Source: Sphingomonas bisphenolicum (GTDB lineage: Bacteria; Pseudomonadota; Alphaproteobacteria; Sphingomonadales; Sphingomonadaceae). Taken from it: a stretch of DNA of 64,000 nt. The DNA is taken from the NCBI RefSeq assembly GCF_024349785.1, contig NZ_AP018817.1, positions 713,501 through 777,500 of the forward strand, given 5' to 3'. The notes below the pieces were generated by a model, which made no database searches, was not told where the DNA came from, and worked only from the letters and a program-made list of their open reading frames with translations. The position numbers and the translations under genes are program-made. How positions within the stretch are numbered: position 1 is the stretch's first letter; each line of letters opens with the position of its first letter. Positions 16,515 to 25,971 of the stretch are shown here, in pieces.

Positions 16515-18665
16515 ATGGCCGACATCGATTACCCCCCTAATGTTGCGCCATCGGACGGACTCCATGCCCATGTCCGCCGCGCCCGCGACCGCTGGCGGCG
16601 TTTGCCGCTGCCGGTGCGAATCATTCTGGGGATCGTCGGTATCCTCTTCGCCTTGTGGCTGATCCTCTTCATCACCAAGGGCCGTTTCCTCAAGGGACCG
16701 TTCGAACGCATCCTGACCAGCCGGCTGGAACGGCAGGTGCGCGTGGGCGGCGACTTCCAGCTCTATTTCGCGCCCCTTGCCATCAAGTTCCGCGCCGAAG
16801 GGTTGCACGTCGCCAACCTGCCCTGGGCCAGCCGCCCCGACCTGTTCCGGGCCGAGCTGATCGACAGCCGCATCGCCCCGCTCAGTCTGATCTTCGGCGC
16901 CAAATATCGTGTGCCCTGGCTGGAACTGCGGGGCGCCGCCGTCGATCTGGAATGGTCGCGCGATCACAAGAGCAACACATGGACCTTCGGCGACCCCGAC
17001 CGGAAGGGCGAGCCGCTCAACCTGCCGTTGATCCGGCGCGCGCTGCTGGCTGGCACGACGCTGCGCTATCGCGACCCCGTGCTGCAACTGGCAACCGACA
17101 TCGGGTTCGAGACGGTGCGGGCGCAGGACACGCGATTTGCGCAGGACATCCGCTTTTCCGGCCAGGGTATGATGCGCGACCGGCCCTTCACCCTGACCGG
17201 CGGGTTGCTGTCCCCGAACCAGACGATCAGCCGTGGCAAGAACGCCCTGGCCGCGCGGGCGGTGGCGGGCGCGACCGTGCTGGAGGTCAGCGGCACCTTG
17301 CCCGGCGCGACCGAACTGGAGGGCAGCGACCTGCGCCTCGTCACCCACGGCCCCAATCTCGGCCTGTTGTTCGATTTCCTGGGCGTCGCCATCCCCGACA
17401 CCCGTGCCTATCGCTTCACATCGGCCCTGACCAAGGCCGGCGAAGAATGGCGCTTCACCCATTTGAAAGGCCATTTCGGCGACAGCGACCTCGCCGGGAA
17501 GATGACCGTGTCGCTGCCCAGGGCGCGGCTCCTGATCGACGCCGACCTCGCCACGCAGAAGCTCGACATCATCGATGTCGGCCCGTTCATCGGCTATGAC
17601 CCCGATCGTCTGGCGGCGCAGGGGGCGGCCGGCGCGGTGGAGACGGTCGGCGGCGCGCCCCGCATCCTGCCCGACGCCCCGCTGCGGGTCGAAGCGATCC
17701 GCAATTTCGACGCCAATGTCCGCTACACCATGCGCACCATCCGCGCGCCCAACCTGCCGGTGTCCAACGCAGCCGTCACGGTGAAGCTCGACCATAGCCT
17801 GCTCACGCTGTCGCCCTTGACCTTCGACATGTCCGGCGGTCATGTCGCGTCGGACATAGAGATCGACGCGCGTCATCGCCCCGTCCGCACGACCTACGAC
17901 ATCCGCCTGTCGCCCACCCCGATGGGCAAGCTGCTGGCGCGCTGGGGGGTGGAGGAATCGGGCACCAGCGGCACGGTCAAGGGGCGGGTGCAGATGACCG
18001 GGCTGGGCGATACATTGCATGATTCGCTCGGCACCGCGAACGGCCGCATCGCCATCATCCTGCCCGCCGGCTCGATGTGGGCGCGCAACGTCCAGCTGTC
18101 CGAACTGGATGTCGGCACGTTCGTCACCAAGATGTTTTCCGGCAAGTTGAAGCAGCCTGTGGAGATCAACTGCGGCCTGATCGCCTTCACCGTGCGCAAC
18201 GGCGTGGCGGCGGCCGATCCGATCCTGATCGACACGAAGAAGAATGTGATGATCGGCCGCGGCGGCTTCTCGTTCAGGAATGAAAGCCTCGATCTTGCCT
18301 TCCGCGCCGACGGCAAGAAGATCAGCCTCTTTTCCGGCCAGTCGCCCGTCGGCATCAACGGCTATTTCGCAAAACCGGGCATCGCCGTGGTCAGCCCCGA
18401 ACTGCTGACCCGTGGCGGCGCGGCGCTGGCGCTGGGCGTGGTCGGCACGCCGATCGCGTCTTTGCTGGCCTTCGTCGATTCCGGGGATGCCAAGGGCGCG
18501 GCCTGTGGCCCGATCCTGGCGGGTGCCAGCGCGCAGGCGCAGCGCACCAAGGGTGGCCAGCCGCGCGACGATGTCGGCCGCGGAACCACGGCCAAGGATG
18601 AGAAGGGCCGGGGCAGCAAGGGCGAGCAGAAGCGCCAGGACAAGAAATTCCTCGGCATCTTCTGA
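16515..18665 (+). CDS. AsmA family protein
   Basis: Inner-membrane anchored periplasmic protein of the AsmA/TamB-like bridge superfamily (716 residues), thought to take part in phospholipid transport to, or assembly of, the outer membrane. A membrane helix at about 36-58 (VRIILGIVGILFALWLILFI) is followed by a long beta-rich region with repeated FxGxFxL-type strands and the AsmA C-terminal part (LDLAFRADGKKISLFSGQSP). The tail from about 690 is Lys/Glu-rich. An in-frame GTG at 16494 would add seven residues; neither start has a clear Shine-Dalgarno sequence. The stop codon lies in an 11-bp tandem repeat. Confidence 0.88.
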   Translation: MADIDYPPNVAPSDGLHAHVRRARDRWRRLPLPVRIILGIVGILFALWLILFITKGRFLKGPFERILTSRLERQVRVGGDFQLYFAPLAIKFRAEGLHVANLPWASRPDLFRAELIDSRIAPLSLIFGAKYRVPWLELRGAAVDLEWSRDHKSNTWTFGDPDRKGEPLNLPLIRRALLAGTTLRYRDPVLQLATDIGFETVRAQDTRFAQDIRFSGQGMMRDRPFTLTGGLLSPNQTISRGKNALAARAVAGATVLEVSGTLPGATELEGSDLRLVTHGPNLGLLFDFLGVAIPDTRAYRFTSALTKAGEEWRFTHLKGHFGDSDLAGKMTVSLPRARLLIDADLATQKLDIIDVGPFIGYDPDRLAAQGAAGAVETVGGAPRILPDAPLRVEAIRNFDANVRYTMRTIRAPNLPVSNAAVTVKLDHSLLTLSPLTFDMSGGHVASDIEIDARHRPVRTTYDIRLSPTPMGKLLARWGVEESGTSGTVKGRVQMTGLGDTLHDSLGTANGRIAIILPAGSMWARNVQLSELDVGTFVTKMFSGKLKQPVEINCGLIAFTVRNGVAAADPILIDTKKNVMIGRGGFSFRNESLDLAFRADGKKISLFSGQSPVGINGYFAKPGIAVVSPELLTRGGAALALGVVGTPIASLLAFVDSGDAKGAACGPILAGASAQAQRTKGGQPRDDVGRGTTAKDEKGRGSKGEQKRQDKKFLGIF

Positions 18666-18702
18666 TCGGCTTCTGATCGGCTTCTGATCGGCTTCTGATC
18701 GG
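18659..18702. repeat. 11-bp tandem repeat, four perfect copies
   Basis: CTTCTGATCGG is repeated four times without mismatch (18659-18702). The TGA stop of the AsmA gene is in the first copy, so copy-number change would leave the protein end intact. No gene lies in the repeat. Confidence 0.95.
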
Positions 18703-18752
18703 CGGTGCGCAGGTTTATCCTGCGCGGACAACGACTCGAAGAGGAGAAGGCC

Positions 18753-19166
18753 ATGAGCGACGCACCCTTCGTCATGCCGGGGGTCACCCCGCATCTCACC
18801 ATCGCCGACGGCCGGGCGGGCGAAGCGATCGCCTTCTACGCCACAGCCTTCGGCGCGACCGAACAATCGCGCCACATGGCCGACGACGGCGTCCGCATCA
18901 TGCACGCCCACCTGATCGTCAACGATGGCGGGCTGATGCTGAACGACCATTTTCACGAGATGAGCCATGGCGAGGCCGTGCCGCCGCCGGCCGGGGTCAC
19001 GCTGCATCTGGAAGTCGATGATGCCGATACATGGTGGACCCGCGCGCTCGACGCCGGCGCGACCATTCGCTTTCCGCTCGACAACCAGTTCTGGGGCGCA
19101 CGCTACGGCCAGGTGATCGATCCGTTCGGCCATATCTGGTCGATCGGCGGCCCGGTGAAGGACTGA
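18753..19166 (+). CDS. VOC (glyoxalase/PhnB-like) family protein
   Basis: 137-residue protein of the vicinal oxygen chelate fold, PhnB-like type. It has two beta-alpha-beta-beta-beta modules: [20 protein letters not shown] at the start and [21 protein letters not shown] in the middle, ending in [15 protein letters not shown]. Members bind metals or small ligands and include dioxygenases, glyoxalases and resistance proteins; the ligand cannot be told. GAGGAGAAGG precedes the ATG at 18753. The macrodomain gene starts 4 bp downstream, so the two are probably co-transcribed. Confidence 0.87.
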   Translation: MSDAPFVMPGVTPHLTIADGRAGEAIAFYATAFGATEQSRHMADDGVRIMHAHLIVNDGGLMLNDHFHEMSHGEAVPPPAGVTLHLEVDDADTWWTRALDAGATIRFPLDNQFWGARYGQVIDPFGHIWSIGGPVKD

Positions 19167-19170
19167 CGCA

Positions 19171-19707
19171 ATGATCGTCGGCGCGACCCGCTGGGATGTG
19201 GTGACGGGCGACATCACAAGCTGCGCGACCGACGCGATCGTCAACGCCGCCAATAACAGCCTGCTGGGCGGCGGCGGGGTCGACGGCGCCATCCACCGCG
19301 CCGCCGGGCCGGACCTGCTCGCCGAATGCCGCACCATCGGCGGCTGTCCGACCGGGGAGGCGCGGATTACCCGCGGCCATGGCCTGCCCGCCCGCTATGT
19401 CATCCACACGGTCGGGCCGGTCTGGCAGGGCGGGGGGCAGGGCGAATGCGGGCTCCTGGCCAACTGCTATGCCCACGCACTCGGCCTGGCGCGGCATCAT
19501 GCCCTGCGTAGCATCGCCTTTCCGGCCATCTCGACCGGCATTTACGGTTTCCCCAAGCCCCTTGCCGCCGCGACGGCCGCCGATGCCGTGCGGGACGCGT
19601 TGCGCCTGCATCCCGATGCGTTCGACCATATTCTCTTCGTCTGCTTCGACGAATCGACCACCGGCCTGTTCGACCTCGCCGTCAGGAACGCCGCCCCGAT
19701 CGATTAA
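19171..19707 (+). CDS. Macrodomain protein, O-acetyl-ADP-ribose deacetylase type
   Basis: MacroD/YmdB-like protein (178 residues) that removes acetyl or ADP-ribose groups from O-acetyl-ADP-ribose or modified proteins. It has the ADP-ribose binding segments [31 protein letters not shown] and the phosphate loop [14 protein letters not shown], with the catalytic-type Asn and Asp in NAAN and GGVDG. AAGGA lies about 9 bases before the ATG. It sits directly after the VOC gene. The TAA stop lies in a 15-bp tandem repeat. Confidence 0.93.
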   Translation: MIVGATRWDVVTGDITSCATDAIVNAANNSLLGGGGVDGAIHRAAGPDLLAECRTIGGCPTGEARITRGHGLPARYVIHTVGPVWQGGGQGECGLLANCYAHALGLARHHALRSIAFPAISTGIYGFPKPLAAATAADAVRDALRLHPDAFDHILFVCFDESTTGLFDLAVRNAAPID

Positions 19708-19739
19708 TGCCCGATCGATTAATGCCCCGTCGATTAATG
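19696..19739. repeat. 15-bp tandem repeat at convergent stop codons
   Basis: CCGATCGATTAATGC occurs twice without mismatch (19696-19710, 19711-19725), then a third copy lacks one base and has a final G (to 19739). The macrodomain TAA is in copy one and the TTA complement of the hisN-type stop is in copy three, so both convergent genes end in the repeat. Confidence 0.9.
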
Positions 19740-20549
19740 GTCGTGATGATGATGCTCCGGCGCGCTGCCCAGCGCCTCCAGCACATCCTCCAGCCGCGCC
19801 GGATCGCCCAGCGCCAGCACATGGCCTTCGCTCTCGGCTGTCAGCGGCTCGCCGTTCCAGTCGCACATCAGCCCGCCAGCCCCCTCGACCACCGGCACCA
19901 AAGCGGCGAAGTCGTAGCTTTGCAGGCCCGATTCGATGACGATGTCGAGGAATCCCGACGCCAGCAGGCCGTAATTATAGCAGTCCCCGCCATAGACCGG
20001 ACCCTGGCGCGGCGAGCCACCCGACACCGCGGCGACCAGCGCCATATAATGGGGCACGTCGCCCTCGCCGAACAGATGCGGGCTGGTGGTGGCGATGCCT
20101 GCGCCCTCCAGCGCCTTGCACGCGCGGGTGCGCACCGGCTTGCCGTTGAAGGTGGTCGGCTGCCCGCTCATCCCGGCCCAGCGTTCCCGCGCGATCGGCT
20201 GGTCGATGATGCCGATGGTCGGCCACCCCGCCTGCGTCAGCGCAATCAGCGTGCCGAAGATCGGCCGCCCGGCGATGAAGCTGCGCGTGCCGTCGATCGG
20301 GTCGAGTATCCACACCCGCTCGGCATCCTCGCGCACCGATCCATATTCCTCGCCGATGATGCCGTCGCCCGGCCGTTCCTGTTCCAGGATCGCGCGGATC
20401 GCGGCTTCGGCGGCGCGGTCGGCCTCCGTCACCGGCGATTTGTCCGCCTTGATCTCGGTGTCGTAGCGGGCGCGGAAAAAGGGACGGATGGCGGCGCCGG
20501 CGGCGTCGGCAAGGCGGTTGGCGAGGGCCAGGTCGTCGCGGGTGGTCAT
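19734..20549 (-). CDS. hisN: Inositol-monophosphatase-like histidinol-phosphatase (HisN type)
   Basis: Mg-dependent phosphatase of the IMPase superfamily (271 residues). The metal-binding motifs are present: GEEYG, then WILDPIDGTRSFIAG, and late SYDFAALVPVVEGAGG. The GDCYNYGLLASGFLDIVIE segment resembles HisN-type histidinol-phosphatases, which perform the penultimate step of histidine synthesis. It could instead act on other phosphates such as inositol or AMP derivatives. It has a His-rich end (EHHHHDH). No other his genes are adjacent. Confidence 0.85.
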   Translation of the reverse strand: MTTRDDLALANRLADAAGAAIRPFFRARYDTEIKADKSPVTEADRAAEAAIRAILEQERPGDGIIGEEYGSVREDAERVWILDPIDGTRSFIAGRPIFGTLIALTQAGWPTIGIIDQPIARERWAGMSGQPTTFNGKPVRTRACKALEGAGIATTSPHLFGEGDVPHYMALVAAVSGGSPRQGPVYGGDCYNYGLLASGFLDIVIESGLQSYDFAALVPVVEGAGGLMCDWNGEPLTAESEGHVLALGDPARLEDVLEALGSAPEHHHHDH

Positions 20550-20616
20550 CCCCTTCGCCTAGCGACTTGGACCGCGATACGCTAGACTGAACCACCGACG
20601 AGACAAGGAGAGGAAG

Positions 20617-21048
20617 ATGCCCGGTTCGCCCGTCATCCCATGCCTGCGCTATGCCGACGCCCCCGCCGCGATCGATTTCCTGTGCGCGGCCTTCGGCTTT
20701 GCGCGCCACGCCGTCTATCCCGACGAGGCCGACCCCGCCATCATCCATCATGCCCAGTTGGTGCTGGGCGACGGCATGGTGATGCTGGGCAGCGTCAAGG
20801 ACATGGAGGGCGAGTCGCTCTACACCTGGTCCACCGTCCGCGACCTGGGCGGCATCACGGCCTGCGTCTATGTCGTCGTGCCCGATCCCGACGCCCATTG
20901 CCTCCACGCCCGCAACGAAGGCGCGGTCGTGGTGCAGGAGCCGCAGGACAATGACGGCTATCCCGGTCGCGGCTACACCGCGCTCGATCCCGAAGGCAAT
21001 GTCTGGAGCTTCGGCAGCTACGATCCCTGGACGCCGATCCCCGATTAA
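20617..21048 (+). CDS. VOC (glyoxalase-like) family protein
   Basis: Second VOC protein in the neighbourhood (143 residues), only distantly like the one at 18753. Visible features are IPCLRYADAPAAIDFLCAAF at the start, VVVPDPDAHCLHARNEGA in the middle and RGYTALDPEGNVWSFGSYDP at the end; the final segment is the usual metal/ligand strand of glyoxalase-like domains. AGGAGAGG precedes the ATG. It is divergent from the hisN-type gene with a 67-bp gap. Function unknown. Confidence 0.86.
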   Translation: MPGSPVIPCLRYADAPAAIDFLCAAFGFARHAVYPDEADPAIIHHAQLVLGDGMVMLGSVKDMEGESLYTWSTVRDLGGITACVYVVVPDPDAHCLHARNEGAVVVQEPQDNDGYPGRGYTALDPEGNVWSFGSYDPWTPIPD

Positions 21049-21096
21049 GGCTTCGGCAACCCGACCGTTCTAGCCTGCGACGCAAAGGGGGCACGC

Positions 21097-21333
21097 ATGG
21101 CGCTGCTGGGTTGGATATTGAGCTTCATCACCCTGTTCGCGGGCCTCGCCCTGCGGCAGGATATGCCGATCGGCGGCTCGGCGACTTTGTCCAACATGGC
21201 GATCGGCTTCGCGCTGCTCGCCTGCCCGATGCTCTGGCGCGAAAAGCCGCTCGGCATCTCGCGCGGCCAGCGCATCGTCGTCGCGCTGGTCATGATCCTG
21301 ACGGTGCCGCTGGTGATGCTGCCCGCGGCCTGA
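21097..21333 (+). CDS. Small membrane protein of unknown function
   Basis: 78-residue protein with three hydrophobic stretches (about 3-19, 32-46 and 58-75), so probably two or three membrane helices. AAGGGGG lies 7 bases before the ATG, and the gene ends just before the convergent prs stop. I do not recognise the family. Confidence 0.7.
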   Translation: MALLGWILSFITLFAGLALRQDMPIGGSATLSNMAIGFALLACPMLWREKPLGISRGQRIVVALVMILTVPLVMLPAA

Positions 21334-21355
21334 GCGCCGCCAGCCCATTCTCCTT

Positions 21356-22291
21356 TCAGTCGAACAGGCTGGACACCGAACTCTCGTCCGCGATGCGCTT
21401 GATCGCTTCGCCCAGCAGCGGGGCGATGGGCAGGTGGCGGATGCGCTGGGACGTGTTCACCGCCTCGGTGCCCTGGATCGAATCGGTGATGACCAGTTCC
21501 AGCAGTTCCGACGCATCGACGCGTGCGACTGCGCCGCCCGACAGCACGCCATGGCTGACATAGGCGATCACGCCCTCTGCGCCCTGCGCCTTGAGCGCGG
21601 CGGCGGCGTTGCACAGGGTGCCGGCCGAATCGACGATATCGTCGATCAGGATGCAGAAACGGCCCTTCACGTCGCCGATGATGTTCATCACTTCCGATTC
21701 GCCGGCGCGCTCGCGGCGCTTGTCGACGATGGCGAGCGGGGCGTTGTCGAGCCGCTTGGCCAGCGCGCGAGCGCGCACCACGCCGCCCACGTCGGGGGAC
21801 ACGACCATGATATTCTTGTCGCCGAAGCGCGCCTGGATGTCGGCCGACATCACCGGCGCGCCGAACAGGTTATCGGTCGGAATGTCGAAAAAGCCCTGGA
21901 TCTGCCCGGCGTGCAGGTCGACCGACAGGACGCGGTCGGCGCCGGCGGTGGTGATGAGGTTGGCGACCAGCTTGGCGCTGATCGGGGTGCGCGGGCCTGG
22001 CTTCCGGTCCTGGCGGGCATAGCCGAAATAGGGGACGACGGCGGTGATTCGCTTGGCCGACGCGCGCTTGAGCGCATCGATCATGATCAGCAATTCCATC
22101 AGATTGTCGTTGGTCGGATAGGCCGTCGACTGGATCACGAACACGTCTTCGCCGCGGACATTCTCATGAATTTCCACGAAAACTTCTTCGTCGGCGAAGC
22201 GACGGACGCTGGCGTCGGTCAGGGGGATTTCGATATAGTCGGCGATGGCGGCCGCAAGCGGCTTGTTCGAATTGCCGGTCATGAGTTTCAT
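21356..22291 (-). CDS. prs: Ribose-phosphate pyrophosphokinase
   Basis: Makes PRPP from ribose 5-phosphate and ATP for purine, pyrimidine, His, Trp and NAD synthesis. The 311-residue chain starts [20 protein letters not shown] and contains the ATP/flexible-loop region [20 protein letters not shown], the [19 protein letters not shown] signature and the PRPP loop [14 protein letters not shown]. The ATG at 22291 is chosen on homology; a longer frame upstream has no support. The neighbouring nadE also consumes products of this pathway. Confidence 0.97.
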   Translation of the reverse strand: MKLMTGNSNKPLAAAIADYIEIPLTDASVRRFADEEVFVEIHENVRGEDVFVIQSTAYPTNDNLMELLIMIDALKRASAKRITAVVPYFGYARQDRKPGPRTPISAKLVANLITTAGADRVLSVDLHAGQIQGFFDIPTDNLFGAPVMSADIQARFGDKNIMVVSPDVGGVVRARALAKRLDNAPLAIVDKRRERAGESEVMNIIGDVKGRFCILIDDIVDSAGTLCNAAAALKAQGAEGVIAYVSHGVLSGGAVARVDASELLELVITDSIQGTEAVNTSQRIRHLPIAPLLGEAIKRIADESSVSSLFD

Positions 22292-22471
22292 GGCGAAAAA
22301 CCCCAAACTAATTGGCGTGACGAATTGATGACGATGCGCGAAACGCGGCCCCTTTAGCGGCGCAAGTCCCATGTGGAAAGGCGCTTTTGCGCCGTGGGGC
22401 AAAATGGACATGCGCATTTTCAGGACGTGCGCGCAGCGGATGTCCGGTTCGAAAATGCGGTATCGAAAAAC

Positions 22472-22502
22472 AGAGCATTTTCGCAAGCGGCGAAAATGCT
22501 CT
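22472..22502. repeat. Hairpin in the prs-nadE intergenic region
   Basis: AGAGCATTTTCG (22472-22483) and CGAAAATGCTCT (22491-22502) form a perfect 12-bp stem with a 7-base loop, ending 13 bases before the nadE ATG. Related GAAAATGC/GCATTTTC words occur at about 22411-22460. It could regulate nadE translation, or be a dispersed repeat. Confidence 0.6.
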
Positions 22503-22515
22503 AGGGCGCCGGACC

Positions 22516-24177
22516 ATGACCGACAAACTCGTGATCGCGCTTGCGCAGATGACCCAGTCCGTGGGCGACCTGAAGGCCAATGCCGACGCCATGCTGGCAT
22601 GGCGCGCCCGCGCGCAGGGCGCCGACCTCATTGTCTATCCCGAACTCCAGTTGATCGGCTACCCGCCCGAAGATCTGGTGCTCAAGCCCGCCCTGGTCGA
22701 CCAGGCCAATTACCAGCTCGACCGGCTGGCGCAGGAAACCGCCGATGGCGGCCCGGCGATGCTGGTCGGCACGGTGGTCGCTTCGCAGGGCGTTCTCTTC
22801 AACGTCGTCGCCCTGCTGGACAATGGCGCGGTCACCGCGATCCGGCAGAAGCGCGAGCTGCCCAATTACGGCACCTTCGATGAAAAGCGCCTGTTCGCCC
22901 CCGGACCGCTGCCCGCGCCGATCGATTTCAAGGGCGTAAAGATCGGCGTGCCGATCTGCGAGGATATCTGGTTCCCCTTCGTCACCGCGCATCTGCGCAG
23001 CGAAGGCGCCGAAATCCTCATCAGCCCCAATGGCAGTCCCTATGAGGTGGATAAGGACGATCGCCGTCTGAACGCCGTCGCCGGCACCCGCGTGCGCGAA
23101 ACCGGCCTGCCGCTCGTCTATCTCAACCGCGTCGGCGGGCAGGACGAACTGGTGTTCGACGGCGCCTCCTTCGTGATGAACGGCGACCTGACGCTCGCCC
23201 AGCAGCTCCCCGACTGGGAAGAGGCGCTGGTGCTGACGCAATGGGAGAAATGGGACGGCCAGTGGGTCTGCCTGCCCGGCGAGCAGCATGACCTCGATCC
23301 GCGCCCGGCCGACATCTACAACGCCATGGTCCTGGGCCTGCGCGACTATGTGAACCGCAACCGCTTCCCCGGCGTGGTGCTGGGGCTTTCGGGCGGCATC
23401 GATTCCGCCTTGTCCGCCGCGGTCGCCGTCGATGCGCTCGGCCCCGACCGGGTCTGGTGCGTGATGATGCCTTCGCGCTTCACCAGTCAGGACAGCCTGG
23501 ACGACGCCGTAGAATGCGCCCGCCTGCTCGGCGTCCGCTATGACACCATCCCGATCGAACCCGCCGTCACGGCCTTCGACACGATGCTGGCACCCGTCTT
23601 CGAGGGTCGCCAGCGCGACCTGACCGAAGAGAATATCCAGTCGCGCATTCGCGGTGTGACGCTGATGGCCCTGTCCAACAAATATGGCCATATGCTGCTG
23701 ACCACCGGCAACAAGAGCGAGATGTCGGTCGGCTATGCCACCATCTATGGCGACATGGCGGGCGGCTATTCGGTACTGAAGGACGCCTATAAGACCACCG
23801 TTTTCGACCTGTGCCGCTGGCGCAACGAAAATGTCCCGTCGCTCGGTCTTGGCATCGGGCCGGAAGGTCCGGTGATGCCCGAACGGGTCATCACCAAGCC
23901 GCCCAGCGCCGAACTGCGCGACAATCAGCGCGATGACGACAGCCTGCCGCCCTATGAGATTCTCGATCCGATCCTCTACGGACTGGTCGAGGAGGAATTG
24001 TCGGTCGACAAGCTGGTCGAGCGCGGGTTCGAGAAGGAAACGGTCGCCCGGATCGAGCGGCTGCTCTATATCGCCGAATATAAGCGTCGCCAGTCGCCGC
24101 CCGGCGTGAAGCTAGGCATCCGCAATTTCGGCCGCGACCGTCGCTACCCGATCACCAACGGCTTTCGTACGATATAG
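22516..24177 (+). CDS. nadE: Glutamine-dependent NAD+ synthetase
   Basis: Final step of NAD synthesis, using glutamine. The N-terminal nitrilase-like glutaminase domain (about 1-260) has the Glu of [14 protein letters not shown], the Lys of [14 protein letters not shown] and catalytic Cys in [12 protein letters not shown]. The C-terminal NAD synthase domain (about 280-553) has the ATP-pyrophosphatase loop [20 protein letters not shown] and [20 protein letters not shown]. The 553-residue length fits the two-domain form. The ATG at 22516 is used because it opens on the conserved [14 protein letters not shown]. Confidence 0.96.
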   Translation: MTDKLVIALAQMTQSVGDLKANADAMLAWRARAQGADLIVYPELQLIGYPPEDLVLKPALVDQANYQLDRLAQETADGGPAMLVGTVVASQGVLFNVVALLDNGAVTAIRQKRELPNYGTFDEKRLFAPGPLPAPIDFKGVKIGVPICEDIWFPFVTAHLRSEGAEILISPNGSPYEVDKDDRRLNAVAGTRVRETGLPLVYLNRVGGQDELVFDGASFVMNGDLTLAQQLPDWEEALVLTQWEKWDGQWVCLPGEQHDLDPRPADIYNAMVLGLRDYVNRNRFPGVVLGLSGGIDSALSAAVAVDALGPDRVWCVMMPSRFTSQDSLDDAVECARLLGVRYDTIPIEPAVTAFDTMLAPVFEGRQRDLTEENIQSRIRGVTLMALSNKYGHMLLTTGNKSEMSVGYATIYGDMAGGYSVLKDAYKTTVFDLCRWRNENVPSLGLGIGPEGPVMPERVITKPPSAELRDNQRDDDSLPPYEILDPILYGLVEEELSVDKLVERGFEKETVARIERLLYIAEYKRRQSPPGVKLGIRNFGRDRRYPITNGFRTI

Positions 24178-24190
24178 GCAACAAAAAAGG

Positions 24191-24220
24191 CCGTTCGGGC
24201 CGAGCGAAGTCGAAGCCCTG
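24191..24220. repeat. Dispersed REP-like element, copy C
   Basis: CGTTCGGGCCGAGCGAAGTC followed by GAAGCCCTG is a variant of copies A and B. A second half-copy (CTGAGCGAAGCGAAG, 24224-24238) follows. It lies between nadE and gltX. Confidence 0.6.
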
Positions 24221-24278
24221 CACTGAGCGAAGCGAAGTGACTATGCTAGGCGCGAACCGAACGGGTTTAGGACCAATC

Positions 24279-25607
24279 ATGACCGTCATCACCCGCTTCG
24301 CCCCGTCGCCGACCGGCCACCTCCATGTCGGCAATATCCGCGCCGCGCTCCACAACTGGCTGTGGGCGCGCAAGAGCGGCGGGCAATTCCTGCTGCGCCT
24401 CGACGACACCGACCTGGAACGCTCGCGCCCGGAATATGCGGACTCGATCAGGGCCGACCTCACATGGCTCGGCCTCCACTGGGACGGCGAAGAAAAACAG
24501 TCCGATCGTTTCGCCCTCTACGAAGCGCGGTTCGAGGCGCTCAAGGCGTCGGGCCATGTCTATCCTGCCTATGAAACCAGCCAGGAACTGGACCTGCGCC
24601 GGAAAATCCTGCTCGGCCGGGGCCTGCCGCCGGTCTATGACCGTGCTGCCCTGTCGCTGACCGCCGCTCAGATCGCCGCGTACGAGGCCGAAGGTCGCAC
24701 GCCGCACTGGCGTTTCAAGCTGGACCATGACCAGCCGATCGTCTGGACCGACCTGATCCGGGGCGACCAGCGCTTCGACCCGAAATTGCTGTCCGACCCG
24801 GTGATCCGCCGTGCCGACGGTAGCTGGCTCTACATGCTCCCTTCGGTGATCGACGATATCGCCATGGGCGTCACCCATGTCCTGCGCGGCGAGGATCATG
24901 TCTCCAACACCGCCACCCAGATCCAGATGTTCACGGCCCTGGGCGCACCGCTCCCGGCCTTCGCCCATGAAGCGCTGCTGACCGGCAGCGAGGGCAAATT
25001 GTCGAAGCGCCTCGGCTCGCTCGGCGTCGCCCATTTCCGCGAAATCGGCCTCGAAGCCATGAGCGTCGCATCCCTGCTCGCCCGCCTCGGCAGTTCGCAG
25101 CCGATCGAGCCGTTCGCCGCCATGCAGCCGCTGATCGACAGTTTCGACTTCGCCCATTTCGGCCGCGCGCCCGCGCGCTTCGACGAAGGGGAACTGGCGA
25201 CCCTCAACCAGAAGATCGTCCATCTCCTGTCCTATGACGCGGTGGCCGACCGCCTGCCTGTTGGCGTGGACGCTGCCGCATGGGCCGCGATCCGCCCCAA
25301 TCTGGAGACGGTGGCAGGCGTGGCGGACTGGTGGCGGATCGTCACCGGACCCGTGGATGCGCCTCCGCCAGCGGAAGAGGACCGCGATTTCCTTGCCGCC
25401 GCCCACCGCATCCTTGCCGATGCCCCCTTCGACGCCGACATCTGGCGTACGCTGACGGGCGCGCTCAAGGATGAAACCGGACGCAAGGGCAAGACGCTCT
25501 TCCTTCCCCTGCGCCGCGCGCTGACCGGACTGGATCACGGCCCCGACATGGGGCAGCTTCTGCCGTTGATCGGCAAGGATGGGGCATTGGCGCGCCTCCG
25601 ACGCTGA
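24279..25607 (+). CDS. gltX: Glutamate-tRNA ligase
   Basis: Class I synthetase that charges tRNA-Glu, and possibly tRNA-Gln, in alphaproteobacteria. The 442-residue protein has the HIGH-type motif RFAPSPTGHLHVGNIRAALH, the DTDLERSRPEYADSI segment and the KMSKS-type motif GKLSKRLGSLGVAHFREIGL. The C-terminal anticodon domain is shorter than usual. The ATG at 24279 opens the conserved core directly. Alphaproteobacteria often carry two GltX paralogues; this one is close to the GluRS2/GltX1 size class but I cannot assign which from one copy. Confidence 0.94.
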   Translation: MTVITRFAPSPTGHLHVGNIRAALHNWLWARKSGGQFLLRLDDTDLERSRPEYADSIRADLTWLGLHWDGEEKQSDRFALYEARFEALKASGHVYPAYETSQELDLRRKILLGRGLPPVYDRAALSLTAAQIAAYEAEGRTPHWRFKLDHDQPIVWTDLIRGDQRFDPKLLSDPVIRRADGSWLYMLPSVIDDIAMGVTHVLRGEDHVSNTATQIQMFTALGAPLPAFAHEALLTGSEGKLSKRLGSLGVAHFREIGLEAMSVASLLARLGSSQPIEPFAAMQPLIDSFDFAHFGRAPARFDEGELATLNQKIVHLLSYDAVADRLPVGVDAAAWAAIRPNLETVAGVADWWRIVTGPVDAPPPAEEDRDFLAAAHRILADAPFDADIWRTLTGALKDETGRKGKTLFLPLRRALTGLDHGPDMGQLLPLIGKDGALARLRR

Positions 25608-25971
25608 CCACGGATTCGATCAAAAACGGGCTTCTTCGCTCCCTGCCCCGCAAGGTAGAAGACCGTCTTTAATCGACGTCTCAGGCGGTGGCCCACTCCG
25701 CCTGTGTCACGCCACAAACCGCTTCCAATGTAGGATTTCGTCTGATCTATCCGGGGTCGTGGACCGGCTTGTTCGCCTCCCGCCGCTTCGGGCCGTGTTG
25801 TCGCGCGACAGGCATGGCACTGTCGCCACACCGGCGTGTCGGCATCGCGAGGGCGTGATCTATATGCCGCCTTGCCGTGACCTGACCGTGGCTTCGCAGG
25901 GGCCTTACCGTGGCTATTGGCCCGGCAGGCCCGACAACGGTGTGAACTTCGCCGTTCGCTTCACGAATCGG
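25608..25971. other. Intergenic stretch without a convincing gene
   Basis: 364 bases between gltX and the convergent lipoprotein gene. No reading frame has a credible start, codon bias or recognised product. AGGCGG/CCGCCT (about 25682-25703) form a short hairpin, and the interval is conserved-looking in composition, so a small RNA is possible. I saw no tRNA, SRP RNA, tmRNA or RNase P signature. Confidence 0.5.

Noticed and set aside
16485..19337. Very long open frame on the minus strand opposite the AsmA and VOC genes
   Set aside because: It is the shadow of GC-rich codons; it has no recognisable domain, spans several real plus-strand genes and their repeat, and lacks a ribosome site.
24183..24203. 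Hairpin with a T run on the minus strand after nadE
   Set aside because: Both flanking genes run on the plus strand, so a minus-strand terminator here has no obvious transcript; it is better read as part of the REP-like element.
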